A stretch of 62,592 nucleotides of DNA from Verrucomicrobiales bacterium (GTDB taxonomy: Bacteria; Verrucomicrobiota; Verrucomicrobiia; Verrucomicrobiales; DEV007). The notes beneath the pieces are model-generated. The model ran no database searches, was not told where the DNA came from, and worked only from the letters and a program-made list of their open reading frames with translations. Below, one piece after another: positions 8,902 to 17,571 of the stretch (the first letter of the stretch is position 1; each line of letters opens with the position of its first letter). Position numbers and translations under genes: made by a program. The stretch is taken from positions 1 through 62,592 of the forward strand of contig JARGOP010000015.1 in NCBI GenBank assembly GCA_029233965.1, read 5' to 3'.

Positions 8902-10137
8902 ATGAACTTCCTCCGTTCTTCTGTCCTCATTTGGGCCATTTTTTTCTCTGTTCCGGACATCTTCGCCTCAGGTGGTGACTGGTTGCAGTGGCGTGGTCCG
9001 AACGGAAACGGAGTTGCGGAGAGCAACTCGGCGCCGCCGGAAAACTGGAGTGCCGAGGAGGGCGTCAAATGGAAGGCTTTCATCCCGGGGCGGGGTCACG
9101 CCAGCCCCATTGTCTCAAAGGATCTCGTCATCATCGCGACGGCAACCGAAGAGGGGCAGTTCGCGATCGCCTATGACCGGGAAGAGGGTTCCGTGAGGTG
9201 GAAGCAGCGGGTTCATGAGGGCGGAGTTCCGACCGAGCTGCATCGCAAGAACACCGCCGCGAGTTCCACTCCCGCTTCCGATGGAGAGCATTTTTTCCTC
9301 CTTTTCCACAACGCGGGACAGCTTGTCCTCACCGCCCTGGATCGTTCCGGAAACGTCGTCTGGCAAAAAGATACGGGAGGCTTTCAGTGTGATTACCGGT
9401 TCGGATACGGACCGAGCCCGATCCTCTACGGAAACTCGTTGATTGTCGTTTCAGAGTTTGGAGAAGGCTACATCGCCGCTTTCGACAAGTCTGACGGCGC
9501 TGAGCTTTGGCGGGTTCCGCGTCGAAACAAAACCTCATACTCTTCTCCCGCCGTGGCCCGTGTTGCGGGGAAGGATCAACTGCTTCTCAGCGGAGCGGAT
9601 AAGGTCGTCAGTTACAATCCTGACAATGGCCAAATTTTATGGGAGGCAGCAGGGAGCAGTCTCGCCACCTGCGGCACCATGGTCTGGAGCGATGACCTCG
9701 TCTTTGCCAGTGGCGGGTTTCCTAACAAAGAGACCATCGCGGTGCGGGCTGACGGATCCGGCGAAGTGGTTTGGAAAAATGGAGATAAGAGTTACGAGCA
9801 GTCACTTCTCTACCATGACGGGCATGTCTACACCTTGAATGACAATGGAATTGCCCTGTGCTGGAATGCTGAGACCGGGGAGGAAAAATGGAAAGTCCGG
9901 CTCGGAGGTCCCGTCAGCTCATCGCCGATTCTCGCTGGTGGTTTGATCTACGCCACGAACGAACAGGGCATCACATTTGTGTTTCAGCCGAATCCTGAGG
10001 CTTTTGAAAAGGTCGGCGAGTTTCAGCTCGGGGATGAAGGTTTCGCGACGCCGGTATTTGTGGGGAATGAGGTTTTTGTAAGGACGGCGGAGCAGGGCGT
10101 CGAGCGGCAGGAGTATCTCTTTTGTATTGCCCCGTAG
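8902..10137 (+). CDS. Secreted PQQ-like beta-propeller protein
   Basis: This 411-residue protein has a signal peptide (1-23) followed by DWLQWRGPNGNGVAESN, the standard opening of the PVC-group PQQ-like (BamB-fold) propellers. Repeats with W-x-x-x-Gly-like blade motifs (for example GQLVLTALDRSGNVVWQKDT and GQILWEAAG) recur through the chain. No catalytic dehydrogenase domain is evident, so it is likely a binding or scaffold propeller in the periplasm. It stands alone. BamB itself is a lipoprotein, and no lipobox is seen here. Confidence 0.85.
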   Translation: MNFLRSSVLIWAIFFSVPDIFASGGDWLQWRGPNGNGVAESNSAPPENWSAEEGVKWKAFIPGRGHASPIVSKDLVIIATATEEGQFAIAYDREEGSVRWKQRVHEGGVPTELHRKNTAASSTPASDGEHFFLLFHNAGQLVLTALDRSGNVVWQKDTGGFQCDYRFGYGPSPILYGNSLIVVSEFGEGYIAAFDKSDGAELWRVPRRNKTSYSSPAVARVAGKDQLLLSGADKVVSYNPDNGQILWEAAGSSLATCGTMVWSDDLVFASGGFPNKETIAVRADGSGEVVWKNGDKSYEQSLLYHDGHVYTLNDNGIALCWNAETGEEKWKVRLGGPVSSSPILAGGLIYATNEQGITFVFQPNPEAFEKVGEFQLGDEGFATPVFVGNEVFVRTAEQGVERQEYLFCIAP

Positions 10138-10245
10138 CTGGATCGGCCGTTTTATAGAGGCTGCTTTTCCTGCCAGTGTGGCGTAGCGCTGTTTTTATCC
10201 ACCCCTTCGGAATAGAAATTGCGTCGTCCGGCAGAGCCCTGAGTC

Positions 10246-10911
10246 ATGAATTCAGAAAAAAAATTACTCATTCTCGTTGGAAGCCCGAGGCGCGAAGGAA
10301 ACTCTGCGGCCCTTGCCCGTTCCGTCCAGCAAGGGGCGGAGTCGGCAGGGACGGAAGTGGAGTTGCTCTTCCTTGATGATTACATCACCAGCTTTCTCCG
10401 CGACTGCCGCTCCTGCCGGAAGGAGAGCGGTGAATGCTCGATTGAGGATCGCTTTCGAGAGTTGTTTTTCGAAAAGTTTCTGCCGGCGGAAGGAGTTGTG
10501 ATCGCGTCACCGGTCTACTGGTATGGTCTCTCGGCACAGGCGAAGGCGTTCTTTGACCGAACCTTCTGCTATTACGCAGCTTCCTATCCGGAAGCGGAGC
10601 GCGTCGTTGCCGCGATGACCCGGAAGCGGATCGGGCTGGTCATGGCTTCAGAGGAAACCTACCCGGGAGCTTCCCTGGGGATGGTTCATCAGATTCAGGA
10701 GTATTCGCGCTACACTCATTCGGAGTTTGTCGGCTACGTGCGAGGAGTCGGGAACAGCCGGAACGAAGTGACGCGCGATCCGTCCGATCCTCTCGTCGCG
10801 GCTGAAAATCTCGGGCGGGAGATGTTCGTCCGGCGGTTTTCAGATTACCGGATCGACACCGATCGAAGCTCTAAGGTCTGGCCTTCGGTGCGGGATCCGG
10901 AGCAGGGTTAG
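10246..10911 (+). CDS. NAD(P)H-dependent FMN reductase / iron-sulfur flavoprotein-like
   Basis: This 221-residue flavodoxin-fold protein has the FMN phosphate loop GSPRREGNSAAL at about 12-23. The second FMN contact SPVYWYGLSAQAKAFFDR follows at about 88-105. Cysteines C54, C57 and C64 between them match the cluster-binding Cys pattern of iron-sulfur flavoproteins and related quinone reductases. It probably reduces quinones or metal-bound substrates with FMN. Its stop overlaps the convergent deoB stop by 4 bases. Confidence 0.84.
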   Translation: MNSEKKLLILVGSPRREGNSAALARSVQQGAESAGTEVELLFLDDYITSFLRDCRSCRKESGECSIEDRFRELFFEKFLPAEGVVIASPVYWYGLSAQAKAFFDRTFCYYAASYPEAERVVAAMTRKRIGLVMASEETYPGASLGMVHQIQEYSRYTHSEFVGYVRGVGNSRNEVTRDPSDPLVAAENLGREMFVRRFSDYRIDTDRSSKVWPSVRDPEQG

Positions 10912-12080
10912 GTAAGGGAGTCGGATTCAACAGGGTGAAATGACTGACCTGACCCTGTTGACTTCACTGTAAACCAGTCGGCGAGCGTGGCGGCAACATC
11001 GGCGTAAGAATCGCGAATCCCCAGATTCCGTGGGCTTCCGGGGAACCGGGCGAGCAGCGGAACCCGTTCGCGAGTGTGATCGGTTCCGGTCCAGGTCGGG
11101 TCATTCCCGTGGTCGGCGGTGATAAGAAGCAGCGTTTCATCGTCGAGGCGGGGGAGCAGGGTGGAGAGCCACTGGTCGAAATCCATGAGGGCGCGACCGT
11201 AGCCTGCCGGATCACGACGATGCCCGTAGAGCATGTCGAAGTCGACGAGATTGGCAAAAATAAGATGAGGCCGCTCCAGGGGGGCTCCGAGCCGTTTGTC
11301 GATCACCTCGCAGGCTTCCGCATTACTCTTCGTGGGGTGGGACTCAGTGATGCCGGAACCGGCGAAGATATCGCTGATCTTTCCGACGCCAATGGTGTGG
11401 ATGTTAGCATCCTGTAAATGATTGAGGATTGTCTCAGGAGGTTGCAGGGAGAAATCGTGACGGTTTGAAGTGCGGGTGAAGTTCCCCGGTGAGCCGATGA
11501 AAGGGCGGGCAATGACGCGCCCGATTCGCTCGCGGTCCGCGATGAGACGAAGCTTTCGACAGACTTCGTAGAGCCTTTCGAGGCCAAAAGATTCCTCGTG
11601 AGCCGCGACCTGGATCACGGAGTCGGCACTGGTATAGAGGATGGGATGTCCGCTTTCGAGGTGCCGTTCTCCCAGTTCCCCGAGAATGACAGTTCCGGAT
11701 TGGGCGTAGTTTCCGATGAAAGAAACCCCCGTGGCGGCTTCCATTTCCTGAACAAGTGATTTCGGGAATTTTTCGAAAACGGAGAAGGCTTTGGTGACGG
11801 GTGCTCCGGCCAGCTCCCAGTGTCCTGTCGTGGTGTCTTTTCCGGCAGAGACTTCAGTGAGACAGCCATATGAGAGAGTGGGTTCGCCCTGAACCGGCTT
11901 TCCTGCCGCAATCGCTTCGGCAGCACGAAGCCCGGCGGCATCGAGGGCGGGGACGCAAAATTCAGGCACCGCCTCACGGATGTGACCGACGGTATTGGCA
12001 CCTTCATCACCGAAGGCGGCCGCATCGGGGGCGTTTCCGATCCCGACAGAATCAAGAATGATGAGGAGAGCCCGTTTCAC
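10908..12080 (-). CDS. deoB: Phosphopentomutase
   Basis: This 390-residue alkaline-phosphatase-superfamily mutase interconverts (deoxy)ribose 1-phosphate and 5-phosphate in nucleoside breakdown. It opens MKRALLIILDSVGIGNAPDA with metal-binding Asp10, then has the phospho-acceptor loop GKDTTTGHWELAG (about 81-93). Near the C-terminus it has TADHGNDPTWTGTDHTRERVP, which supplies further Asp/His metal ligands. Length is normal. The last dozen residues form a nonconserved tail encoded over a perfect inverted repeat. A truncated aldehyde-dehydrogenase gene lies 6 bases upstream on the same strand, implying a deoxyribose or nucleoside salvage operon. Confidence 0.95.
   Translation of the reverse strand: MKRALLIILDSVGIGNAPDAAAFGDEGANTVGHIREAVPEFCVPALDAAGLRAAEAIAAGKPVQGEPTLSYGCLTEVSAGKDTTTGHWELAGAPVTKAFSVFEKFPKSLVQEMEAATGVSFIGNYAQSGTVILGELGERHLESGHPILYTSADSVIQVAAHEESFGLERLYEVCRKLRLIADRERIGRVIARPFIGSPGNFTRTSNRHDFSLQPPETILNHLQDANIHTIGVGKISDIFAGSGITESHPTKSNAEACEVIDKRLGAPLERPHLIFANLVDFDMLYGHRRDPAGYGRALMDFDQWLSTLLPRLDDETLLLITADHGNDPTWTGTDHTRERVPLLARFPGSPRNLGIRDSYADVAATLADWFTVKSTGSGQSFHPVESDSLT
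10927..10961. repeat. Inverted repeat in the deoB 3' end
   Basis: A perfect 10-bp inverted repeat (10927-10936 and 10952-10961, 15-nt spacer) lies in the codons for the DeoB tail. Its right arm is part of a 16-nt word (10946-10961) that occurs again at 27239-27254 inside rsmB. There is no T-run after it on the minus strand, so it is not a clear terminator. Confidence 0.5.
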
Positions 12081-12086
12081 AGCGGA

Positions 12087-12968
12087 TCAGACTCCGATGG
12101 GGTGCCAGGCGGTCTTGAACTCGACGGTGTCGAGAATGCGATACGGATCCGTCGCTGCTTCGGAGAACCAGTCTTCTTCGGATGCCAGCGCGTGCGACTG
12201 AACCCGCTTCAGGTTGTCGCCGGCGCCCGACTGAAGCTGTTTCTGCAGCTTTCCGCCACCGGCCCCATTGAGAATCGCATTGACATCCATGTGGCTCGCG
12301 AGCCAGGGCGCGAGTTCATCCCGTTTCCCCGTGAGGATATTGACGACCCCGCCCGGGAGATCGCTCGTCGCAAACACCTCCGCGAGAGAAATGGAGGAAA
12401 GAGGGGCCGTCTCCGAGGCGACGACGACGACTGTGTTTCCTGAGAGAATTGTCCGGGCCGTCAGCGTCACAAGACCGAGAAGAGAGGGGGCGTCGGGCGC
12501 AAAGATGCCGACGATGCCGGTCGGGTCCGGGGTCGAAAAATTGAAGTGGGAGGACGCAACGGGGTTCACGGAGCTGAAGACCTGGCTGTATTTGTCGGTC
12601 CATCCGGCATAGTGAACAAGGCGGTCAACGGAAGCTTCCACCTCGCGAGTGGCTTCCTGTTTGGACTTGCCGGTGGAGGCGATGATCTCCTGCAGGAAGC
12701 TCTCCGCGCGGCTTTCGAGCATTTCCGCAGCGCGGTAGAGAATCTGCCCTTTGAGATAGGCGGTCGAATTTCGCCAGCCGGGGAATGCGCCGCGGGCAGC
12801 GACGACCGCATCGCGGAGGTCTTTGCGTGACGCGTGGCAATAGTGGGCGAGGTGGGTTCTGTCAGTAGCATCCACTGCAGTCATGGTTCTTCCGCTTTCG
12901 GTCCGGGGAAACTTCCCGCCGATATAAAGTTTGTAAGTTTTCAGGACGTTGAGTCTCTGTCGCGACAT
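12087..12968 (-). CDS. Truncated aldehyde-dehydrogenase-like protein, probably non-catalytic
   Basis: This 293-residue protein matches only the NAD-binding half of aldehyde dehydrogenases, which are normally about 480-500 residues. The start (KLYIGGKFPRTESGRTM), middle (PTGIVGIFAPDAPSLLGLV) and GGVVNILTG segment align by eye with the family. Where active enzymes have Leu-Glu-Leu-Gly-Gly-Lys, this has VQSHALAS (256-263). The catalytic Glu and the downstream Cys are therefore absent. It ends cleanly with FKTAWHPIGV. Shortened, inactive ALDH proteins are known beside deoC/ALDH genes and as the second half of ALDH16. Here it sits 6 bases before deoB, so a role in deoxyribose metabolism, perhaps as a partner subunit, is plausible. 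Confidence 0.82.
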   Translation of the reverse strand: MSRQRLNVLKTYKLYIGGKFPRTESGRTMTAVDATDRTHLAHYCHASRKDLRDAVVAARGAFPGWRNSTAYLKGQILYRAAEMLESRAESFLQEIIASTGKSKQEATREVEASVDRLVHYAGWTDKYSQVFSSVNPVASSHFNFSTPDPTGIVGIFAPDAPSLLGLVTLTARTILSGNTVVVVASETAPLSSISLAEVFATSDLPGGVVNILTGKRDELAPWLASHMDVNAILNGAGGGKLQKQLQSGAGDNLKRVQSHALASEEDWFSEAATDPYRILDTVEFKTAWHPIGV

Positions 12969-13027
12969 GCGGGTACGGTAAGGGGAAAAGAGGCGGCTGA
13001 ACAGTCCCGAGAACCGGAAAAATCGAG

Positions 13028-13441
13028 ATGGCCAAGAGAAGGGGAATGTGTTTTTCTGGTTCGGTGGAAGAGGAATCGGAAGAGAAAGTGAATCGTTTCG
13101 CGATGGGAATCGCGACCGGATGGTTGATCCTTCGCCATCGTCCCTATCGGAGGAATTTGCTCTTTTTTACCACCCTTGTGACCCTGATTCTGGTCTTTGT
13201 CGGGGCTGCTCCCCTCGGGAGGATTCTCGCAGCGAATCCGGTGTGGTTTGCGGCCTATTGGATCGTGGTATTTCTCCTTGCGGCGTTTGTCCTTCTTCTT
13301 GCGGTCTATGACCTCATCCGGATTCGGAGGGATCATCGCAAGCGGGTCAGCAGCCTTGAGCAGGAACTGGCCGGGGCGGCGGAGGAAGCGCGTCGTCTCG
13401 CGAGAGAGGAGTTGGAGAAGGATACAAAGAAAGGCGAATGA
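13028..13441 (+). CDS. Small membrane protein with charged C-terminal helix
   Basis: This protein of 137 residues (117 if the GTG at 13088, preceded by a purine-rich GGAAGAG, is used) has two hydrophobic helices at about 43-64 and 70-95. A strongly charged helix (about 100-137, RDHRKRVSSLEQELAGAAEE then Lys/Glu-rich) follows and may form a coiled coil. No family is recognised. It diverges from the ALDH-like gene and precedes the M48 protease on the same strand. Confidence 0.6.
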   Translation: MAKRRGMCFSGSVEEESEEKVNRFAMGIATGWLILRHRPYRRNLLFFTTLVTLILVFVGAAPLGRILAANPVWFAAYWIVVFLLAAFVLLLAVYDLIRIRRDHRKRVSSLEQELAGAAEEARRLAREELEKDTKKGE

Positions 13442-13545
13442 TGGGGGCGAAAACTACCCATCCCGGCGAGGTCGTGGCCAAGGGGGACCTGCTCATCGCG
13501 GGTCCTTTCATTTTCCAAGTCGGCACTCTCACGCTAAGTTGAACG

Positions 13546-14781
13546 ATGCAGTATAATATTTGGTTCATCGGGATCGTTCTGGCGCTTTTCCTCCTCTGGA
13601 AGCTGGACTTCTTTGCAACCCTGTTGAATCTCAAAGCACTCACTCCGGAGATTCCCGCAACTTTTCGCGGCTATATCGATGATGAGGCCTACGCACAGTC
13701 GCAGGAATACACGAGGGAGAAGTCCGTCCTCGGAATCACGGAGGGAGTGGTTTCGCTGGTGGTCCTGTTCATCTTCTGGTGGTTCGGTGGATTCGGATGG
13801 CTGGATGAAAAAGTGCGGTCTTTAGGCTATGGGCCGGTGGTGACGGGAATGGGTTTCATCGCTGCCTTGATGATCGCGCAGCAAGTTCTGTCGACTCCGT
13901 TTGATCTCTACTCGACTTTTGTCCTCGAGGAAAAGTTCGGATTCAACCGGACGACCTTCGCTATCTGGGTGATGGACCGGATCAAGGGAGCGACGCTGGG
14001 AGCCCTCATCGGTTTGCCTTTGCTCGCCGCCCTGCTTTGGATTTTTCAAACCGTGCCGATGGCCTGGCTCTGGGGGTGGGGACTCGTGACGGGTTTCTCG
14101 CTGCTTCTCGCCTACGTCGCCCCGACCTGGATTATGCCCCTGTTCAATAAATTCGAACCGCTTGAGGAAGGGGCGCTGAAAACAGAGATCCACGCGATGG
14201 CGGAGAAGTGTGAGTTCCCCTTGAAAGAAGTCAGTGTGATGGATGGCTCGAAGCGTTCCGCGAAATCGAATGCCTTTTTTACCGGCTTTGGAAATAACAA
14301 GCGCATCGCTCTTTTCGATACCCTGATCGAAAACCATACCGTACCTGAACTCGTCGGAGTGCTCGCGCATGAGATCGGTCATTTCAAGAAACGGCACATC
14401 GTGAAGTCTCTCGTCATCGGAATCCTCACGACCGGAGTGACGTTTTTCCTCCTTGGGCTCATGATGCAGAACCGCGCTCTGCACGATGCCTTCGGGGTGA
14501 AAGAGACAAGTGTCTACGTGAGTCTTGTTCTCTTCGGGATTCTCATGTCGCCGGTGAATGACCTGCTCTCCATCGGGAGTCATTGGCTGAGCCGGAAGCA
14601 TGAATTCGAAGCCGATGCCTACGCCGCGGATGTTACCGGGAATCCAACCGCGATGGCAGATGCCCTGAGGAAGTTAAGCAAAGACAATCTCAGTAATCTG
14701 ACGCCACACCCGTTCTACGTGTTCCTGAACTACACCCATCCACCTGTCACGGAACGAGTGAAGGCATTGGGAGTGGAGTAG
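13546..14781 (+). CDS. M48 family membrane metallopeptidase (Ste24/CaaX-protease type)
   Basis: This 411-residue integral membrane protease has several hydrophobic helices and the zinc motif HEIGH at 275-279. The third ligand is in HEFEADAYA (about 350-358), as in Ste24/CaaX prenyl endopeptidases. The long N-terminal membrane region and Ser-Asn-Ala-Phe-Phe-Thr-Gly-Phe block before HEIGH are typical of the Ste24 subgroup rather than HtpX. Bacterial members are thought to take part in membrane protein quality control. It is transcribed alone. Confidence 0.93.
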   Translation: MQYNIWFIGIVLALFLLWKLDFFATLLNLKALTPEIPATFRGYIDDEAYAQSQEYTREKSVLGITEGVVSLVVLFIFWWFGGFGWLDEKVRSLGYGPVVTGMGFIAALMIAQQVLSTPFDLYSTFVLEEKFGFNRTTFAIWVMDRIKGATLGALIGLPLLAALLWIFQTVPMAWLWGWGLVTGFSLLLAYVAPTWIMPLFNKFEPLEEGALKTEIHAMAEKCEFPLKEVSVMDGSKRSAKSNAFFTGFGNNKRIALFDTLIENHTVPELVGVLAHEIGHFKKRHIVKSLVIGILTTGVTFFLLGLMMQNRALHDAFGVKETSVYVSLVLFGILMSPVNDLLSIGSHWLSRKHEFEADAYAADVTGNPTAMADALRKLSKDNLSNLTPHPFYVFLNYTHPPVTERVKALGVE

Positions 14782-14867
14782 TTGGCTGCTCGATGTAGCG
14801 AAAGAGGGCGGTCTCCCGGGCGGAGGCAGCAGGGGTGGCCGGACCCGGAATTCACCCTGCGGCCGCC

Positions 14868-15638
14868 TTAGATCTCACCTTCTTCGACCTGTCGGATGAG
14901 CTCGAGCACGGCACTGGAGGCTCCTTCCTCAAGATGGAAGAACAGGTAGCGGGTGAATCCCGGCTTTTCAAAGAAGCAGCTCAATCCGTAGAGGAGTCGC
15001 GCGTAGTCGGCGCGGGCCTCTTCTTTGATCGTCAGAGAAAGGTTGAGCAGAGCGTTCAGAGAATCGGGGTCGCCTTCGAGAGCTCCAAAGGTCGTGTCGG
15101 CGAGATCCTGAATTCCATGGGCGGCCGCGGCTTCCGCGAGGGCCGGGGAGGCGTTTTGCTGAAGGAGGAGTCGCCCGGCGATGGCTTTGGAAACGTTCTC
15201 CTCTTCCCGAAGAGGAAAGGGAGGGCGGGCATCATGGTATTTCACCGAAGCATCGGTCACGGTCCAGACACCATCGACGAGAGCGAAGACGTAGCGATGG
15301 TCAATGCGCCGGGTCGCGTCATCGAAGAGCCCGTCCTCTTTGACAACCACGGTGATGCCGGATTGAGGATCTTCACCTGCGGTAGACCCGGAAACCTCCC
15401 GGCGTTGTGACATCCATTCTCCGCCCGGAACGATCCAGGGACCAGCCAGCGTGGCGGCGATCAGGGAAGGATCTTTCGTCCACTCCTCCCCGGCAACGGT
15501 CGCTTCGCGGATTCGCTGATTGAACTCAGAGGGATCAACGGCCTGCTCTTCCGCGAGAAGCGGGGAGATCAAGGCAAAGAGAAAAACAGGGATCAGGCGC
15601 ACGGTCATCCCCTTACGACGCATGAAGATTCGATTCAT
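14868..15638 (-). CDS. Secreted hypothetical protein
   Basis: This 256-residue protein has a signal peptide (MTVRLIPVFLFALISPLLAE); translation could begin at that Met (15608) or 10 codons upstream. The mature part looks mixed alpha/beta: a strand-rich centre with a SGITVVVKEDGLFDDATRRI stretch and a helical end. No known domain is evident. It lies 42 bases downstream of cysJ on the same strand. Confidence 0.7.
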   Translation of the reverse strand: MNRIFMRRKGMTVRLIPVFLFALISPLLAEEQAVDPSEFNQRIREATVAGEEWTKDPSLIAATLAGPWIVPGGEWMSQRREVSGSTAGEDPQSGITVVVKEDGLFDDATRRIDHRYVFALVDGVWTVTDASVKYHDARPPFPLREEENVSKAIAGRLLLQQNASPALAEAAAAHGIQDLADTTFGALEGDPDSLNALLNLSLTIKEEARADYARLLYGLSCFFEKPGFTRYLFFHLEEGASSAVLELIRQVEEGEI

Positions 15639-15680
15639 GCAAGAAGAAGGGGATGGCGGGAGACAGACTCTCCCTTCGAT

Positions 15681-17447
15681 CTAATACACATCCCGCTGGT
15701 AGCGGCCGTCGTCCTTCAGCTTTTTGAGGTAAACGGTGGCCCCCTCATGATCATAGCCGCCATACTTGCGGACGAGTTCGAAGAGAGCCTTGTCCACATC
15801 GCCGGCCATGTAGGTGGCATCGCCACAGACGTAAAAGTGGGCGCCGCCTTCGAGCCATTTCCAGACTTCCTCTGAAAATTCGCGAATCTTGTCCTGAACG
15901 TAGATCTTGTGCTTCTGATCACGTGACCAGGCGCAATCAATGCGGGTGAGGACTCCCTCCTTCGCCATCTCGTCGAATTCCTCTTTGTAAAAGAAATCAG
16001 TCGACTCGTGAGGATTGCCGAAGAAAAGCCAGTTGCGGCCGGTCGCCTTCGTTACCTGTCGCTCTTCGAGAAAAGCGCGGAAGGGGGCGATCCCGGTACC
16101 GGGACCAACCATGATGACATCCTTACTGAGGTCGGTCGGCAGCTTGAAATGCTTTGTCGGCTGCATGAAGACACGGACTTCCTGCCCTTCCTCCATCCAT
16201 TCGCAGAGGAAATTAGACGCGACTCCTTTGCGGACCCGCCCCCTGGATTCGTAGACCACTTTCGCCACCGTGAGATGAACTTCGTCCGGATGCTTCTTCG
16301 GGCTGGAGGCGATGGAGTAAAGCCGAGGCTGCAACTTGCGGAGCAATCCGATGAAATCCTGACCGCTCTTAATGTCGGCCGGAAAGTCATAGATGAGGTC
16401 GACCACCTCGATCCCGTCGATGAGAGCCGACATCTGTTCGTCGTCCTCCAGCACGGCATGAAGGTAGGGATGACAAGTGAGGGGAGCCCACTTCTTCACC
16501 ATCGCTTTCGTGACAGTCCGGATGTCGTAGCACTCCAGAAGAGCATCCCGAAGCGCCAGCTTGCGCCCGTCGTGCGCGGTCACCGACACCGCTGTGTTGA
16601 AAGGAAGAATACTGATGATCTCATCAACCAGAGCTGTGTCGTTGAGTGGATACGTCGCGACAGCGTCTCCGACTTCATATTCCAGCCCGGACCCGTTGAG
16701 CTTAAGTTCGATGTGACGAGTGTCGCGGGGCGAAGGCTCGAGGTTGAGTTTGTACCGATACTTAAGCGGAGCTGGAAACGGACGTTTCTTGCCGAAGGGA
16801 ATGTCCTCGACGGATTCGACTTCAGCAACCCCGTCGGTTGTCACGGTGGTTGTGAAGACTTCCTTCCCGATTTCGTCCAGCTTCCTCGACACGACGCGGA
16901 ACCATTCCTCGGCCGGGTCTTCGTAGTCGACATCGCAATCGACCCGGGCTGCGATTCGCTCGGCGCCGAGTTCCTCGAGGCGCTTGTCCATGAGCTTGCC
17001 CATCTCGCAGAAGTCCGCGTAATTCGTATCCCCGAGGGAAAGAACGGAGAACCGGCTGTTGGGGAGCTTTGGAAAATCGGAAGACTTGAATTTTTCCCAG
17101 AATTCGACTGCGTTATCGGGGGGATCGCCTTCGCCCCAGGTACTGGTGACCACAAGGATGAGAGGCTCCTCGACGAGATCGACGGTCGCATGATTCTCCA
17201 TGTCGACCGCATCGGCGGCCCAGCCGTCGTTGTTCATGACCTCAGCAAATCCCTCGGAAAGCGCCTGGGCGTTGCCGCTTTGACTGCCATACAGAAAAAG
17301 AGCACGTGGTTTGCCGGCTGCTTTGCTGATGCCTGAACTCCCTTTGCCCAGGGTCTGAACGAGCTGGGTAAGGTAAGACTTGAGCCAGGCGCGCTGTTCC
17401 GATGAAAAAGGGGCATCTTCTGGAATTTCTGGAATGGTGTTGGCCAT
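15681..17447 (-). CDS. cysJ: Sulfite reductase flavoprotein / diflavin reductase
   Basis: This 588-residue CysJ-type diflavin reductase moves electrons from NADPH through FAD and FMN. An FMN-binding flavodoxin domain (about 47-190, phosphate loop GSQSGNAQ at 54-61) leads. The FAD domain carries RLYSIASSPK, and the NADPH pocket VGPGTGIAPFRAFLEER starts near 447. The C-terminal RYQRDVY ends with the flavin-stacking aromatic residue. Partner hemoprotein CysI is not in this window, so it may serve sulfite reductase elsewhere or another acceptor. Family is firm and the physiological partner is inferred. Confidence 0.9.
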   Translation of the reverse strand: MANTIPEIPEDAPFSSEQRAWLKSYLTQLVQTLGKGSSGISKAAGKPRALFLYGSQSGNAQALSEGFAEVMNNDGWAADAVDMENHATVDLVEEPLILVVTSTWGEGDPPDNAVEFWEKFKSSDFPKLPNSRFSVLSLGDTNYADFCEMGKLMDKRLEELGAERIAARVDCDVDYEDPAEEWFRVVSRKLDEIGKEVFTTTVTTDGVAEVESVEDIPFGKKRPFPAPLKYRYKLNLEPSPRDTRHIELKLNGSGLEYEVGDAVATYPLNDTALVDEIISILPFNTAVSVTAHDGRKLALRDALLECYDIRTVTKAMVKKWAPLTCHPYLHAVLEDDEQMSALIDGIEVVDLIYDFPADIKSGQDFIGLLRKLQPRLYSIASSPKKHPDEVHLTVAKVVYESRGRVRKGVASNFLCEWMEEGQEVRVFMQPTKHFKLPTDLSKDVIMVGPGTGIAPFRAFLEERQVTKATGRNWLFFGNPHESTDFFYKEEFDEMAKEGVLTRIDCAWSRDQKHKIYVQDKIREFSEEVWKWLEGGAHFYVCGDATYMAGDVDKALFELVRKYGGYDHEGATVYLKKLKDDGRYQRDVY

Positions 17448-17571
17448 AGGTCGGGGTGGAGTTATAACGCACGATCGGCATTGGTCAAATAGAGCATGAA
17501 GCGCGCCGTTCCACGCAGCAGATACGATTCAGCCGCCGAACTGGAAACGGTCAAAAGGCTTCGTTTCTCAA

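Noticed and set aside
13441-13542. 33-residue frame between the membrane protein and M48 protease genes
   Set aside because: It starts in the previous stop codon, but has no recognisable features and is too short to support without conservation data.
16008-17336. 442-residue plus-strand frame inside cysJ
   Set aside because: CysJ has complete FMN, FAD and NADPH motifs on the minus strand.
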